From: Thalassotalea sp. LPB0316
GTDB lineage: Bacteria > Pseudomonadota > Gammaproteobacteria > Enterobacterales > Alteromonadaceae
Length of the DNA: 64,000 bases
Assembly: GCF_014898095.1 (NCBI RefSeq)
Contig: NZ_CP062946.1
Coordinates: 2,542,001 to 2,606,000 of the forward strand
Reading direction: 5' to 3'
A model generated the notes under the pieces. It did not search any database, was not told the origin of the DNA, and saw only the letters and a list, made by a program, of their open reading frames with translations. Positions 53,878 through 63,743 of this stretch are shown piece by piece. The first letter of the stretch is position 1, and every line of letters starts with the position of its first letter. Made by a program: the position numbers and the translations under genes.

Positions 53878-54390
53878 CTAAAACTTTGATAAAACGGCCT
53901 TATCAAAACGCGTTTGTTCAAGGTTAATGTGGTATTCCTGAGCTTTATCTTTAATAATTTGATGATTTTTAACAAGTTCATTCATCGTCAAAGTATTGTT
54001 ATCTAGCTCATAAACTTGCGCTAAACTGCGATAGTAAAAATCCATCACCTGTAGCGCATCAATATCACCTGCTAGCGCTTTAGGTTTAATTTTAGCCACT
54101 TTGCGATAAATCGCGTTTTGTAATTGTTTCAACTGCCACACGTAATAGATCTCTTTGAAATACTCATGTTTACGCATATGGCTAAGCACAAAGCTAGAGA
54201 TGGCTAAGCCAATTACCACACCAATCAGGTTAAAGCGAAAATGACTTTCCCCTTCGATACCCGATGAAAACTGACTAATTAGCAATTGGCCAAAAAGGAG
54301 CGACAAAAGAGCAAAACCGAGCACAAAACTGACAATGACGACATTTAAGTGTTTGCGATACGTTGCTTTGTCTATATCAATAAGAATCAT
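53878..54390 (-). CDS. DUF3087 family membrane protein
   Basis: This 170-residue protein has two membrane helices (about 17-38 and 53-70) and a cytoplasmic helical tail (IYYVWQLKQLQNAIYRKV). The N-terminal LIDIDKATYRKHLNVVIVSF and the YYVWQLKQ motif fit DUF3087, a family of unknown function. It starts 29 bases after recD on the same strand, so it may be read from the recCBD transcript. Confidence 0.78.
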   Translation of the reverse strand: MILIDIDKATYRKHLNVVIVSFVLGFALLSLLFGQLLISQFSSGIEGESHFRFNLIGVVIGLAISSFVLSHMRKHEYFKEIYYVWQLKQLQNAIYRKVAKIKPKALAGDIDALQVMDFYYRSLAQVYELDNNTLTMNELVKNHQIIKDKAQEYHINLEQTRFDKAVLSKF

Positions 54391-54419
54391 TATTTACCTG
54401 TTTAATTATTTACTTGGAG

Positions 54420-56294
54420 TTAAAGTGTTAATTGAGAATATCTGACGACTTTAGCTTGCACACCTTGTTGCCAAACGTCAAAGTCGCCAACTATCGACAG
54501 CTGTTTTTTCGCACGGGTAATACCGGTATATAACAGCTCACGTGTGAGCAGTTTATTGTTAGTGTTCTCTGGTAGTGCCATTAATACATGCGTAAACTCA
54601 CTACCTTGCGTTTTATGTATGGTCATTGCGTAAACCAATTCATAGCTTGGTAAGCGCGATGGAATGACCGTTTTAAAACCATCGACTTGCTCAAAAATGG
54701 CAACTAACTGCTCACCTTGTTGCCAAATTAAACCAATATCACCATTGTACAACCCCAATTTGTGATGGTTTTCGGTGATCATGATCGGCATACCATGATA
54801 CAACGGCGATTTTTTATAGGCTTGACCGGCATCAATGAGTTGCTGTTCTACTAAATGTTTAACCACGAGTTCATTGATATTTTCAACACCAAGTTGGCCC
54901 TTTCGCATCGCCACTAAAATCCTAAATTGGCTCAATTGGGCAAAAGCTTGTGAAATATCCGTCATGGTTAACAAGGGCTGATAATATTGCTGAATGTGTT
55001 GATCTAGCCAGCTCATATTGGCTTGGGTAATCAAACCTACTTGGCCAGATTGATCATCAACTAATCGTTGCCAACTGGCTTTGGCCTCGCCGTTAATCAC
55101 ATGTTTTGCCACCACACCAATACCACCTTGACCATCAAAGCGCCGGCTGTGCTGTAATATGGTTAGATGATCACTTGTCCTACTAGGATCTTTTGCTGTA
55201 AGTGACGTAACATCTTGCGCTAATACAGTACTCAGAAATGCACTATTTTGCGGGCTAAAGCCGCGATGTGGCCTTGGCGCGATATCAGCTAAAACGCTGC
55301 CACTAGCAACTGACGGCAGTTGATCGGCATCACCTAATAAAATAACTTTTGTGTGATTTGGTAAGGCGCGAAAGATCCGAGTCATCAATGCTAAATCAAT
55401 CATCGACGCTTCATCGACTAAGAGCACATCAATCGGTAATAAGTTATCTTGATGATATTTGAAATTGACACTATTTGGCCGAACGCCTAATAAACGATGA
55501 ATGGTTTGAGCTTGGCTTGGGATTTCGTCTAATACCGCTTGGTCAATTTGCCCTGTAAAGCCTTTGATTGCGGCCAAAATAGATTCAGATAAGCGCTGAG
55601 CCGCCTTACCCGTTGGCGCGGTTAACGCGATATTGAGCCGAGCATTTGCCTCGGTTTGCTGATGCAGCATAATCAAAGCGGCCAGTAGTTTAGTTACCGT
55701 ATAGGTTTTACCCGTGCCAGGCCCACCGGCAATAACAACAAAATCTTTATTTAACGCATTAGCAACCGCGACTTTTTGCCAATCTATTGCTTGTTCAGCT
55801 GATTCAGTAAACAACTGATTAACTACCGATTTAATTTGTTCAGTACTAATATTGTTGTGATTGTTGAGTTTTGCCGTTAAATACTGGCGAAGTTGCTGTT
55901 CAAACAAATAGTATCGGCGCAAATACAAATGTTGATTATCGAGCACTAGCATCGCCGTATGTTCAAGTAATTCGGGAAATTGCCCTAATACAGAGGTCAA
56001 TTCTGCTAGTGAGCCAAAGCTAAATCCGGCTTTTTCATTTTCTAGCGCCTCACTATCTTTTATCTGCCACATAGTACGCTCAGCAACCACGGATAATGGC
56101 AGGCAACTGTGCCCCTGTTGTAGCGATTGATGAGTGGCAATTGCCAGGTGGAAAACCAAGGCATTCGTTGTAGCCAGTGTTTGGCAAACGTGCTCGGCAA
56201 AAAAATAGTCGATTGGCTGTAAATCAGCAAGCATGTTACTTGCTTGTTGGAAACTGCTATACGGCATTGCTACCGCATCGATTGCACTAATCAT
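54420..56294 (-). CDS. recD: exodeoxyribonuclease V subunit alpha (RecD)
   Basis: This 624-residue SF1B helicase has Walker A GGPGTGKTYTVTKLL, motif II VLLVDEASMIDLAL, and the C-terminal AMTIHKTQGSEFTHVLMALP and YTGITRAKKQL. It is the 5'-3' motor of RecBCD in recombinational repair. ATG 56,294 overlaps the recB end by 8 bases and has AGGTG upstream; a GTG at 56,303 is an alternative. It is the third gene of a recC-recB-recD operon. Confidence 0.95.
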   Translation of the reverse strand: MISAIDAVAMPYSSFQQASNMLADLQPIDYFFAEHVCQTLATTNALVFHLAIATHQSLQQGHSCLPLSVVAERTMWQIKDSEALENEKAGFSFGSLAELTSVLGQFPELLEHTAMLVLDNQHLYLRRYYLFEQQLRQYLTAKLNNHNNISTEQIKSVVNQLFTESAEQAIDWQKVAVANALNKDFVVIAGGPGTGKTYTVTKLLAALIMLHQQTEANARLNIALTAPTGKAAQRLSESILAAIKGFTGQIDQAVLDEIPSQAQTIHRLLGVRPNSVNFKYHQDNLLPIDVLLVDEASMIDLALMTRIFRALPNHTKVILLGDADQLPSVASGSVLADIAPRPHRGFSPQNSAFLSTVLAQDVTSLTAKDPSRTSDHLTILQHSRRFDGQGGIGVVAKHVINGEAKASWQRLVDDQSGQVGLITQANMSWLDQHIQQYYQPLLTMTDISQAFAQLSQFRILVAMRKGQLGVENINELVVKHLVEQQLIDAGQAYKKSPLYHGMPIMITENHHKLGLYNGDIGLIWQQGEQLVAIFEQVDGFKTVIPSRLPSYELVYAMTIHKTQGSEFTHVLMALPENTNNKLLTRELLYTGITRAKKQLSIVGDFDVWQQGVQAKVVRYSQLTL

Positions 56295-59200
56295 CCGTTG
56301 CACCTACTACAGTGTTTGTTGCGCTAGCGAAGATCTTATCTAACTGCGTCAACTCATTCTCCGAAATATCGCGATAGTATACACCGGTATTTTCCTCGCT
56401 AGTTGGGCTCATGCCACGCAAGTATAAATAATAAATACCACCAAAGTGCTCGGCCACCTTGTAATCAGGCAGCTGGGTCGATAAATAGCGATGCAATGCC
56501 AAGCAGTATATTAAGTACTGCAGATCGTAATGGTGCTCTTCAACGTGATGAGCAATTACTTGGCTACGGTAATCTTTGAGCTGTTCACCTAAATGGCTCG
56601 ACTTATAATCACAAACATAATATTTGCCATTATGCTCGAACACTAAATCGATAAAACCGTGCATCATGCCCTTTAATTGTTTGATAAACGGTAAATAGAC
56701 ACGCTTATTATAAGCTGATGTCCGATATGGGTTCGTTTGTCGATGCTTAGTTAGCAGCTCGATCAAAGCCGATAACTTGGCTTGTTCCATTGGGAAATAG
56801 AACTCACATTCGCGAATGGTTTTATTATCATCGATATCTGCCAAACAAAACGCGTTCGTTTCTTGTAATTGCTGGGCAAGTGGCGTGGTTACAATTTCAT
56901 CTAGCCAACTTGCCATCGCAGGGATTTGCGCTTGCGATAAGATATCTTGGTATCTGTGTTGATTTTTTACCAAGCCATCGTGCCAATTTGGCGCATCAAA
57001 GCGATTATACTCAAGCATTTCATGGAGTAAGTTACCGGCTTGGGCACCTTTAGTTAAGGTAAAGCGCAAGGATAAGTCAGTATTTTGGCCTACTTGCTCA
57101 ACATCGACTTCGTCGCGATCGGGTGCGGATATTCCTTGATGACGCATATTGCGACTTAACGCCGTAAATGAGCTGAGCCACCAATCGCGTTCTATTTTGC
57201 CGATAAACTCAGCCACCTTAACAGCGCTAACTTGTTGTTCTTGAGTTTCAATTGGCTTAATGGGTGCTGATTCAACATCGATAAAATCAATCGCTTGATA
57301 GCCAATATCGCTTTGACTATTCGCCAAGTCAATCAGTGTTTGTGATAAATTATCACTGGCCTTTACCCCTAACGTTAACCCCAGTGGAGAATAGGCAGCC
57401 TGTTCAAAATTACTAGCTAATAAATAACAACGCTGCTCTGCTCGGGTAATAGCGACATAGAGTAAACGTACCGCTTCAGCATGAGCTTCGTTGAGCATCG
57501 CTTGTTTTTGCTCGTCGTTGCCACCTAAACTAGTAGCCTTATCACCATTGGCTTCGTGATATTCAATTAAACTGACGTTGCGCGAGCCAATGCGTAGCGG
57601 ATTTTTATAACGCGTGGCAAATGGCACAAAAACCACGGGATATTCCAAACCTTTTGAGCCGTGCTGCGTAACGATTTTGATTAAATTCGCATCTGACTCT
57701 AACCGAAGTTCAGCCTCATTAGCGCTAGTGTTGGCATTGAGCTGTTGTTCAAACCAAAACAACAATTCTTGTGGTAACCTGTGGGTGCTGCTCGCCTCCT
57801 GCAAAATTTCGAACAAATGCAACACATTGGTCAACAGCCGATCTTTTTGCTCGCTCGATAACCTAAAGTAGTCGTGTAAAAAGGTTAACGCCATTGGCAT
57901 AAACCCTTGACTGAGCCAAACATCACGTAAGGTTTCAAAGGTTTGGCGTTGCGCTTGCCAGGCCATTTCATCTTGTTGCAGGGCTAAATAAGCATCGGCG
58001 TGATAACCAAGAAATTGGGTAGTTAATGCCGCGCTGTAATATTGCTCATTTTCAAGCTCGATGACGCCGCGCAGTAAGGTATAGAGTTGCCTAGCTTCAT
58101 TTGAGTCAAACAGGTTTTCACGATTACTCAAAAACACTGAGGCTAAACCAAGATCATCGAGCGCCTTTTTAATTTGCCTCGCCTCACCGCCATCACGCAC
58201 TAAGATGGCAAAATCTTTAGCGCTAAGACTATTCTCTTCGTTAAGTAAGCGATTAATTTCATTGGCGCACCACATTGCCATATCTACGCGTTTCGTTTGT
58301 TTAACCACCGCATCACTAACAAAATCAATAATTTGCAATGGCTTATATTGCTGCTGACATACCAATTCTGGTTTAGCTTTAGGCGAGGCATTGACCGGCT
58401 GATAGGCAATATTGTATTTAAAAACATCATTTGGCGCTTGATCGATAACATTACCGTAAAACAGCCGGTTATAGGCGTTGATCATGCCTTGACTCGAGCG
58501 CCAGTTAGTATCCATTACCCAGTGAAATTGACACTGCTGCCGCGCCTGCAAATAGGCAAAGACATCACCGCCCCTAAACCCGTAAATCGCCTGTTTAGGA
58601 TCGCCAATCATAAAGACACAAGCGTCATCTTGTTGGCCGTAAATCTCGTTGATAATGGTGTATTGTGCGCTATCGGTATCTTGAAATTCATCGACCAAAG
58701 CAACGGGATAATCGTTAAATAGTTGCTCGGCTAACGCGTTATCTGATTTTACGCACTGGGCAAGTTTTTCAACCAAATCATCAAAGCCTAACACGTTTTG
58801 CTGTGACTTTTCTGCACAGATCAATTGCTTGATCTGCGAAATACCCGTGCTTGCAATCACATAGGCCTGTGCTTTGGCTAAATCTTGCGCCAAACTACCC
58901 TGCATTTTTTTAACGTCAGTTAGCTTACTAAACACCTCAACCAACTCGGCTTTATGAGGGGAGCGAGAAAATCGCCTGCCATCGGCAAAAGCAATCGGTA
59001 TATCGGTTTGGCTGTGATCAAAGTTGTCTAAACAGCTTGTAAGCCACAGTTTTAGTTGCTCGAGCTCACTAATGCGGGTGTCGCGATCTTTGCCCTTTTT
59101 GCTGTCAATGAGGACTTGATAGAGCAAATCGTTGGCGCTTTCAATATCGTCCAATGCTTGTTTAACCACGGTTAAAAAGCCTTGTTTGATCGCGTGGCTA

Positions 59201-59796
59201 TCAATTAATTTGATTGGGATATTTTGCAAAATCGCTTTCGCAAAACTTTCAATAAACTTTTCTGGTGTTTGCCAAAAGCTGGTCAGCTCGATAAAAGCCT
59301 GTTCATCTTGACTTGCTAACTGGCGATACCAATCTTGCACCGCTTGCAGCATTGGCGTTTGCATATCGGGGCTAAGTGTGGCATCAAGCGATATTTGAGC
59401 ATTAAACGCATATTGGTTTAATACCCGTTGGCAAAAACCGTGTATGGTAAAAATAGCCGCTTCATCAATAAACAGTAATGCACGCTTTAACAATAGCTTT
59501 GCTTCTTGCTCTGATATTTGTTGACCAAGCACTTGATAGAATGGATCGTCAATGATCAAGCTTGACCAATTTTGCAATGCATCTCGGATGGTATCGTCAA
59601 TCCGCCCTTTTAACTCTTGCGTGGCATCTTTGGTAAACGTCATCACCAAAATTTGCTCAACCGTTAACTTTTGCTCGATTAATAAACGCAAATACAATCT
59701 GGTGATATTATACGTTTTGCCAGTGCCAGCACTGGCTTCAATTAAATGTAAACCTTTAAGCGGGATGGATTCGGCTTGTAGTAACTGCTCTGCCAT
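56287..59796 (-). CDS. recB: exodeoxyribonuclease V subunit beta (RecB)
   Basis: This 1169-residue protein is close to the usual ~1180. The helicase part has Walker A EASAGTGKTYNITRLY and motif II VALVDEFQDTDSAQY, then MIGDPKQAIYGFRGGD, and VTQHGSKGLEYPVVFVP. The C-terminal nuclease domain shows GFIDLVFEHNG and the catalytic CDYKSSHLG near residue 1085. RecB supplies the 3'-5' motor and the only nuclease site of RecBCD. Its ATG overlaps the recC stop by one base. Confidence 0.97.
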   Translation of the reverse strand: MAEQLLQAESIPLKGLHLIEASAGTGKTYNITRLYLRLLIEQKLTVEQILVMTFTKDATQELKGRIDDTIRDALQNWSSLIIDDPFYQVLGQQISEQEAKLLLKRALLFIDEAAIFTIHGFCQRVLNQYAFNAQISLDATLSPDMQTPMLQAVQDWYRQLASQDEQAFIELTSFWQTPEKFIESFAKAILQNIPIKLIDSHAIKQGFLTVVKQALDDIESANDLLYQVLIDSKKGKDRDTRISELEQLKLWLTSCLDNFDHSQTDIPIAFADGRRFSRSPHKAELVEVFSKLTDVKKMQGSLAQDLAKAQAYVIASTGISQIKQLICAEKSQQNVLGFDDLVEKLAQCVKSDNALAEQLFNDYPVALVDEFQDTDSAQYTIINEIYGQQDDACVFMIGDPKQAIYGFRGGDVFAYLQARQQCQFHWVMDTNWRSSQGMINAYNRLFYGNVIDQAPNDVFKYNIAYQPVNASPKAKPELVCQQQYKPLQIIDFVSDAVVKQTKRVDMAMWCANEINRLLNEENSLSAKDFAILVRDGGEARQIKKALDDLGLASVFLSNRENLFDSNEARQLYTLLRGVIELENEQYYSAALTTQFLGYHADAYLALQQDEMAWQAQRQTFETLRDVWLSQGFMPMALTFLHDYFRLSSEQKDRLLTNVLHLFEILQEASSTHRLPQELLFWFEQQLNANTSANEAELRLESDANLIKIVTQHGSKGLEYPVVFVPFATRYKNPLRIGSRNVSLIEYHEANGDKATSLGGNDEQKQAMLNEAHAEAVRLLYVAITRAEQRCYLLASNFEQAAYSPLGLTLGVKASDNLSQTLIDLANSQSDIGYQAIDFIDVESAPIKPIETQEQQVSAVKVAEFIGKIERDWWLSSFTALSRNMRHQGISAPDRDEVDVEQVGQNTDLSLRFTLTKGAQAGNLLHEMLEYNRFDAPNWHDGLVKNQHRYQDILSQAQIPAMASWLDEIVTTPLAQQLQETNAFCLADIDDNKTIRECEFYFPMEQAKLSALIELLTKHRQTNPYRTSAYNKRVYLPFIKQLKGMMHGFIDLVFEHNGKYYVCDYKSSHLGEQLKDYRSQVIAHHVEEHHYDLQYLIYCLALHRYLSTQLPDYKVAEHFGGIYYLYLRGMSPTSEENTGVYYRDISENELTQLDKIFASATNTVVGATDD

Positions 59797-62700
59797 TACT
59801 TTTTACCTCGCGCTTTTCGCTGTTTAGCCGCCAGAGATAAGCAGTCACAGACCAACTGGATCTGCTCTGGAATCGCTTCAATTAACGGCGTTTCTGGCCA
59901 AACGTATTGCATATACTCATCTTCACTAAACGGTTTAAACAAGTTGCTATCACACCAAAACTCTTCAAAGACTTGTTGGGTGAACTCTTTCGCTTTATTG
60001 ATCCTCTCAGCCAATGCTAAATTGACTAACAACGCTTGTTGTTGACCTAATAAAAAGATCTCAATAAGGCCATCTAGCAATGCGTTTGGCTCAGGAATAT
60101 GCTGGCAATCAAAACTATCAATACGTTGAGATTTAGTATTAAAGTAAATCCCTTTAGTCGTCACCTCACCAATATTACAGAGTTCACCATGGTGACTTGT
60201 TTGCCCTGCTTGGAGTAATAATTGGCTGAGCACCATCAATAGCATATCTTTAGCTTTTGGCTCACTTTGGCGATAAACCACACATAACTTGTCAATAACT
60301 TGTGCTGTACCCGTTAATTGTACCGAGATAGTCTGGCCATCTTGGAGGGTGATTTGCGTTTGATATTCAAGCGCAAGATCACTTGCCTGATCAATGCCTA
60401 ACGATTGCAGCATTTGATAGAAATCATCGACATCTTGTTGCCATTGATTCACTTCTAAGCGCGTTGTCGGTAGATCTGGCAAACGACCACTGAGTTTTTG
60501 CTGTTGATATAACTGTTGTGCAACCGCATCGGTATCTACCGCTTCGCCACTTAAGTAGGCATCGAGCAACAACTCGCGATATTGGTACGCGTCTAATCGG
60601 CTTACGGCAAACGGTTCAACATCATCAAGTACCGTATTATTATCAGTTAAATATAAATTCAGGTGATGACGAGCAAAGTATTTTGCAGGATGATCAAAAA
60701 ACCTGACCAGCTCGGTAATATCTAGGCTCAGGGTATCAGTAGATATTGGCAAGTTTTGAGCTTTTGAATCTTGTGCTTTTGGCTGTTCCATGCCTAATGC
60801 CAACCAATTTTTATCAAAGCTAGCAAACTCCCCCTGATAGTTCTCGACAGAAAATGGCTGCATAGGCAGTTTGCGAATATCATCGGCGCTGTCGAATACA
60901 TCCCAACCATAACCATGGGCGAGATAATCCATCAGTTCTTTCAACACAATCGAAGGCTGCTGCACTGCATTGTTTTTCAAACTATTGCCTTGATAACTTA
61001 AATACAGCGCTTGCCGGGCAGAAACGAGGGCTTCTAGAAACATGTATCTATCATCTCCTCGCCTTGATCTATCGCCTAACATAAACGGGGTTTGCGCCAT
61101 TAAATCATAACTTAACGGCTGACGCTGACGTGGAAACTGACCATCATTTAAGCCAAGCACAGCAATGATTTTAAAAGGTATTGAACGCATCGGCACCATA
61201 GAGCAAAACGTCACTTGACCAATCATAAATTGGCGGCCGGGATCAGGCACACTAAAGTGATTATTTAAAAAGTGCTGAACAACACCAAGGCTGATCAAAG
61301 CATCATAACCCGCCGCGTCGGTGTAATCGGCAAATAGATTAATTGCATCTTTTAAGATCAGCAGTTTCTGACTATCTTGCTCAAGGAAAAAATCATCAAC
61401 AAATTGATGCAGATAACTGACCCATAGTTGTGCAGGTTTTGCTTGTGATAATTGCTTGGTATGCTGCTCGAGCAAAGAGACAATCAACATCAGTTTGCCC
61501 AATAACAGTGCTTCACTGCCTTCAACATTGCTCAGTAATAATTGTTCATGCCAAATAACATCTTCATCTTGATAGGCGAAACCGCGAACAAGTCTTGCTA
61601 ATCCTTGTTGCCATGTAAAACTTTCGCTTGCTTGAGTAAGGTTTAATACATCAGCTTTGTGTTGGCTGTCTCGCCCCCAATGAACACAAGCTATTTCTAA
61701 CCACTGGGCGATTTTTTCTAGGTCGTCGTCGTCAAGTTCAAATTTTGTTTTAACCTGCTCGACTCGCAAAAATCCAAGAATTTGGCTGACCTGGAAACGG
61801 CTGTCGGGCAGCCTTAATAAATCGATAAACGCGGCAACAACTGGCTCGGCATTTTTTGAAACCCGATCCGCTATTGAACACGGTAGCGGTGGCACATCGT
61901 CTGAGAGTTCTTGCCAACCTCGGGCAAACACCGCATTAACGTATGGCGCGTAATGCTCAACTTCTGGGCACATGACCAAGACATCTTTTGGCGTTAAGCT
62001 GGGATCTTGATTAAATTGGTGTAGTAACCAGTCATGCAAGCCTTGAATTTCACGCATTGCACTATGAGCTCGGGTAATGGTTATCGAATGATCTTTAACG
62101 GTTTGTTGTTGCTGACGGGCATCTGTTAACGTCAAAATATCGCGTTGAATAAGCGATAGCACACTTTGCTCAGCAATATCTTTCGTTTCTTCAACGTCAT
62201 CAAACGCGTCGATATTGATGGTCGAATAATTTTGCAACAAACTCAAAAACTCTTTGCCCTGCTGACCTAAGTTAGCGAGCAGCGGATTAGTGGATAACGC
62301 CGATAGCTCATCTTGCGATAGCCATTGGTCAATATGTTTAAACGCGTGCTTTTCGGTTTGAATGTCGCCCCAATAATCGGCACAGGGATTGAGGTGGAAA
62401 AAGTGAACTTGGCAATGTTCACTAATCGCATTAATAAAATCTAACCACATTGGCGCCATGGCATTAATGCCAAAAAAGGCGATGCGCTTGGGTAATTTAT
62501 CGCTATTTTGGCCAAGATTAGCGATAGCGTGTTTAATAATAACTTGCGGATCGTAGGTAACTTCACGCGTTAATAACCGCCAGAGTTTTGCTTGCCAACG
62601 CATTAACTGTTGGTTGGCATCAGTCAAGCTGATTTGCTCATCTTGCTGACAACTTAAATCGCCTTTATTCCAAGCAGCAATCCACTTTGGTCGATAGATT

Positions 62701-63137
62701 AAATATTGCTCGAATAAATCGGCTAATTGACAAGCCAACTGGTAGCATCGTTGTTGCTGTAATCGTTCAACATTTTCACCGCGCCAAAACTGAGTGACTT
62801 GGTCAAAATCTTCATCATTAATCACCTCATCACTCATTAAAAGCGCTAAGATACGCCAGCTTAACACCTCTCGAGAGAATAAGGTTTCATCTGGCACATT
62901 CTCTTCGCCAGCTACCGTTCTAGCTAGCTTCCATAAAAACTGAGCTGGTAACGCGTAACTAAAATTAAAGCTTATTTTACGTGAGTTGGCCAGTGACATA
63001 CTCAGCCAATGCTGCATGCCAGCATTTTGAACAACGAGGGTTTCTTTTTCAAAAATAGGTAATGGTTCGAGCTGTTGGATTTTAAGATAAAGCTGCAACA
63101 AATGCTCCATTTTGTTGGCAGGATAGAGATAAATCAC
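59796..63137 (-). CDS. recC: exodeoxyribonuclease V subunit gamma (RecC)
   Basis: This 1113-residue protein (E. coli 1122) starts MIYLYPANKMEHLLQLYL and contains LVVQNAGMQHWLSM, FFGINAMAPMW, VLVMCPEVEHYAP, GQVTFCSMVPMRSIPF and LNDGQFPRQRQP, all typical of RecC. It recognises Chi and holds the complex together. It is the first gene of recCBD. Confidence 0.96.
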   Translation of the reverse strand: MIYLYPANKMEHLLQLYLKIQQLEPLPIFEKETLVVQNAGMQHWLSMSLANSRKISFNFSYALPAQFLWKLARTVAGEENVPDETLFSREVLSWRILALLMSDEVINDEDFDQVTQFWRGENVERLQQQRCYQLACQLADLFEQYLIYRPKWIAAWNKGDLSCQQDEQISLTDANQQLMRWQAKLWRLLTREVTYDPQVIIKHAIANLGQNSDKLPKRIAFFGINAMAPMWLDFINAISEHCQVHFFHLNPCADYWGDIQTEKHAFKHIDQWLSQDELSALSTNPLLANLGQQGKEFLSLLQNYSTINIDAFDDVEETKDIAEQSVLSLIQRDILTLTDARQQQQTVKDHSITITRAHSAMREIQGLHDWLLHQFNQDPSLTPKDVLVMCPEVEHYAPYVNAVFARGWQELSDDVPPLPCSIADRVSKNAEPVVAAFIDLLRLPDSRFQVSQILGFLRVEQVKTKFELDDDDLEKIAQWLEIACVHWGRDSQHKADVLNLTQASESFTWQQGLARLVRGFAYQDEDVIWHEQLLLSNVEGSEALLLGKLMLIVSLLEQHTKQLSQAKPAQLWVSYLHQFVDDFFLEQDSQKLLILKDAINLFADYTDAAGYDALISLGVVQHFLNNHFSVPDPGRQFMIGQVTFCSMVPMRSIPFKIIAVLGLNDGQFPRQRQPLSYDLMAQTPFMLGDRSRRGDDRYMFLEALVSARQALYLSYQGNSLKNNAVQQPSIVLKELMDYLAHGYGWDVFDSADDIRKLPMQPFSVENYQGEFASFDKNWLALGMEQPKAQDSKAQNLPISTDTLSLDITELVRFFDHPAKYFARHHLNLYLTDNNTVLDDVEPFAVSRLDAYQYRELLLDAYLSGEAVDTDAVAQQLYQQQKLSGRLPDLPTTRLEVNQWQQDVDDFYQMLQSLGIDQASDLALEYQTQITLQDGQTISVQLTGTAQVIDKLCVVYRQSEPKAKDMLLMVLSQLLLQAGQTSHHGELCNIGEVTTKGIYFNTKSQRIDSFDCQHIPEPNALLDGLIEIFLLGQQQALLVNLALAERINKAKEFTQQVFEEFWCDSNLFKPFSEDEYMQYVWPETPLIEAIPEQIQLVCDCLSLAAKQRKARGKK

Positions 63138-63290
63138 ACAGTCCCCTTGTCTTATTTTTCTTGTATTATTTTTCGGTAATGGCGATCAAGTTAGCTGTAA
63201 AAATATCAACTAAAGACAAGGAGAATTTAATCACACAGCCATGACAATGACTAGCGCTTTTTATCGTCTACACAACTAAACGAATTAATG

Positions 63291-63623
63291 TTAATCAATA
63301 AAATCAAAATAGCGCTGAAAGCGATCGCCAACATAAGGCAATGGTGTTTTATTTTGGTTGTATGCATGACAAACCGCGATACACCAAAAGACAAATAAGA
63401 CGACAGTCGCCAACCAACCAACAAGCGGCACAACACTAAAAACAGCGAACAGTAAAATCAACCCTAGCGATTGCCTCAGGTGAAAGCGCAGCAATGGACA
63501 ACGGTTCTTACCGTAACAAAACAAGCTGATTAACCAACCAATAATCGTAAAGTAACTGAGAACAGCGAGTAACCTTGCCGTATCTGCAGCAATTTCATCA
63601 GTTGAAGACGAATAATGTGCCAT
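63291..63623 (-). CDS. DUF4870-type small membrane protein
   Basis: This 110-residue protein has three hydrophobic helices. RLLAVLSYFTIIGWLISLF, then LRFHLRQSLGLILLFAVF, then GWLATVVLFVFWCIAVCHAY, and the end PYVGDRFQRYFDFID fit the DUF4870/Tic20-like family. Function is unknown. Its start is divergent from the partial membrane gene at 63,744, and a palindrome lies between them. Confidence 0.78.
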   Translation of the reverse strand: MAHYSSSTDEIAADTARLLAVLSYFTIIGWLISLFCYGKNRCPLLRFHLRQSLGLILLFAVFSVVPLVGWLATVVLFVFWCIAVCHAYNQNKTPLPYVGDRFQRYFDFID

Positions 63624-63704
63624 ATTACACTCCTTAGAGATGACAAGTTGAGGCTTATTTGCGATAAATAAGACCTAATGTTAAGTATAGTGATAGGACT
63701 CAAA

Positions 63705-63727
63705 ATCACTAAATTCAGTTTAGTGAT
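63705..63727. promoter_or_regulatory. palindromic operator-like site
   Basis: Perfect 9-bp arms ATCACTAAA (63,705-63,713) and TTTAGTGAT (63,719-63,727) surround 5 bases. A further half-site, TATAGTGATA, lies at 63,686-63,695. The site sits 16 bases before the ATG of the partial gene, where a repressor could act. The regulator is not recognised. Confidence 0.5.
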
Positions 63728-63743
63728 AACCAATGAACTATTT

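Noticed and set aside
63251..63436. Small minus-strand frame overlapping DUF4870
   Set aside because: It lies in another frame of the DUF4870 gene with no ribosome site or recognisable features.
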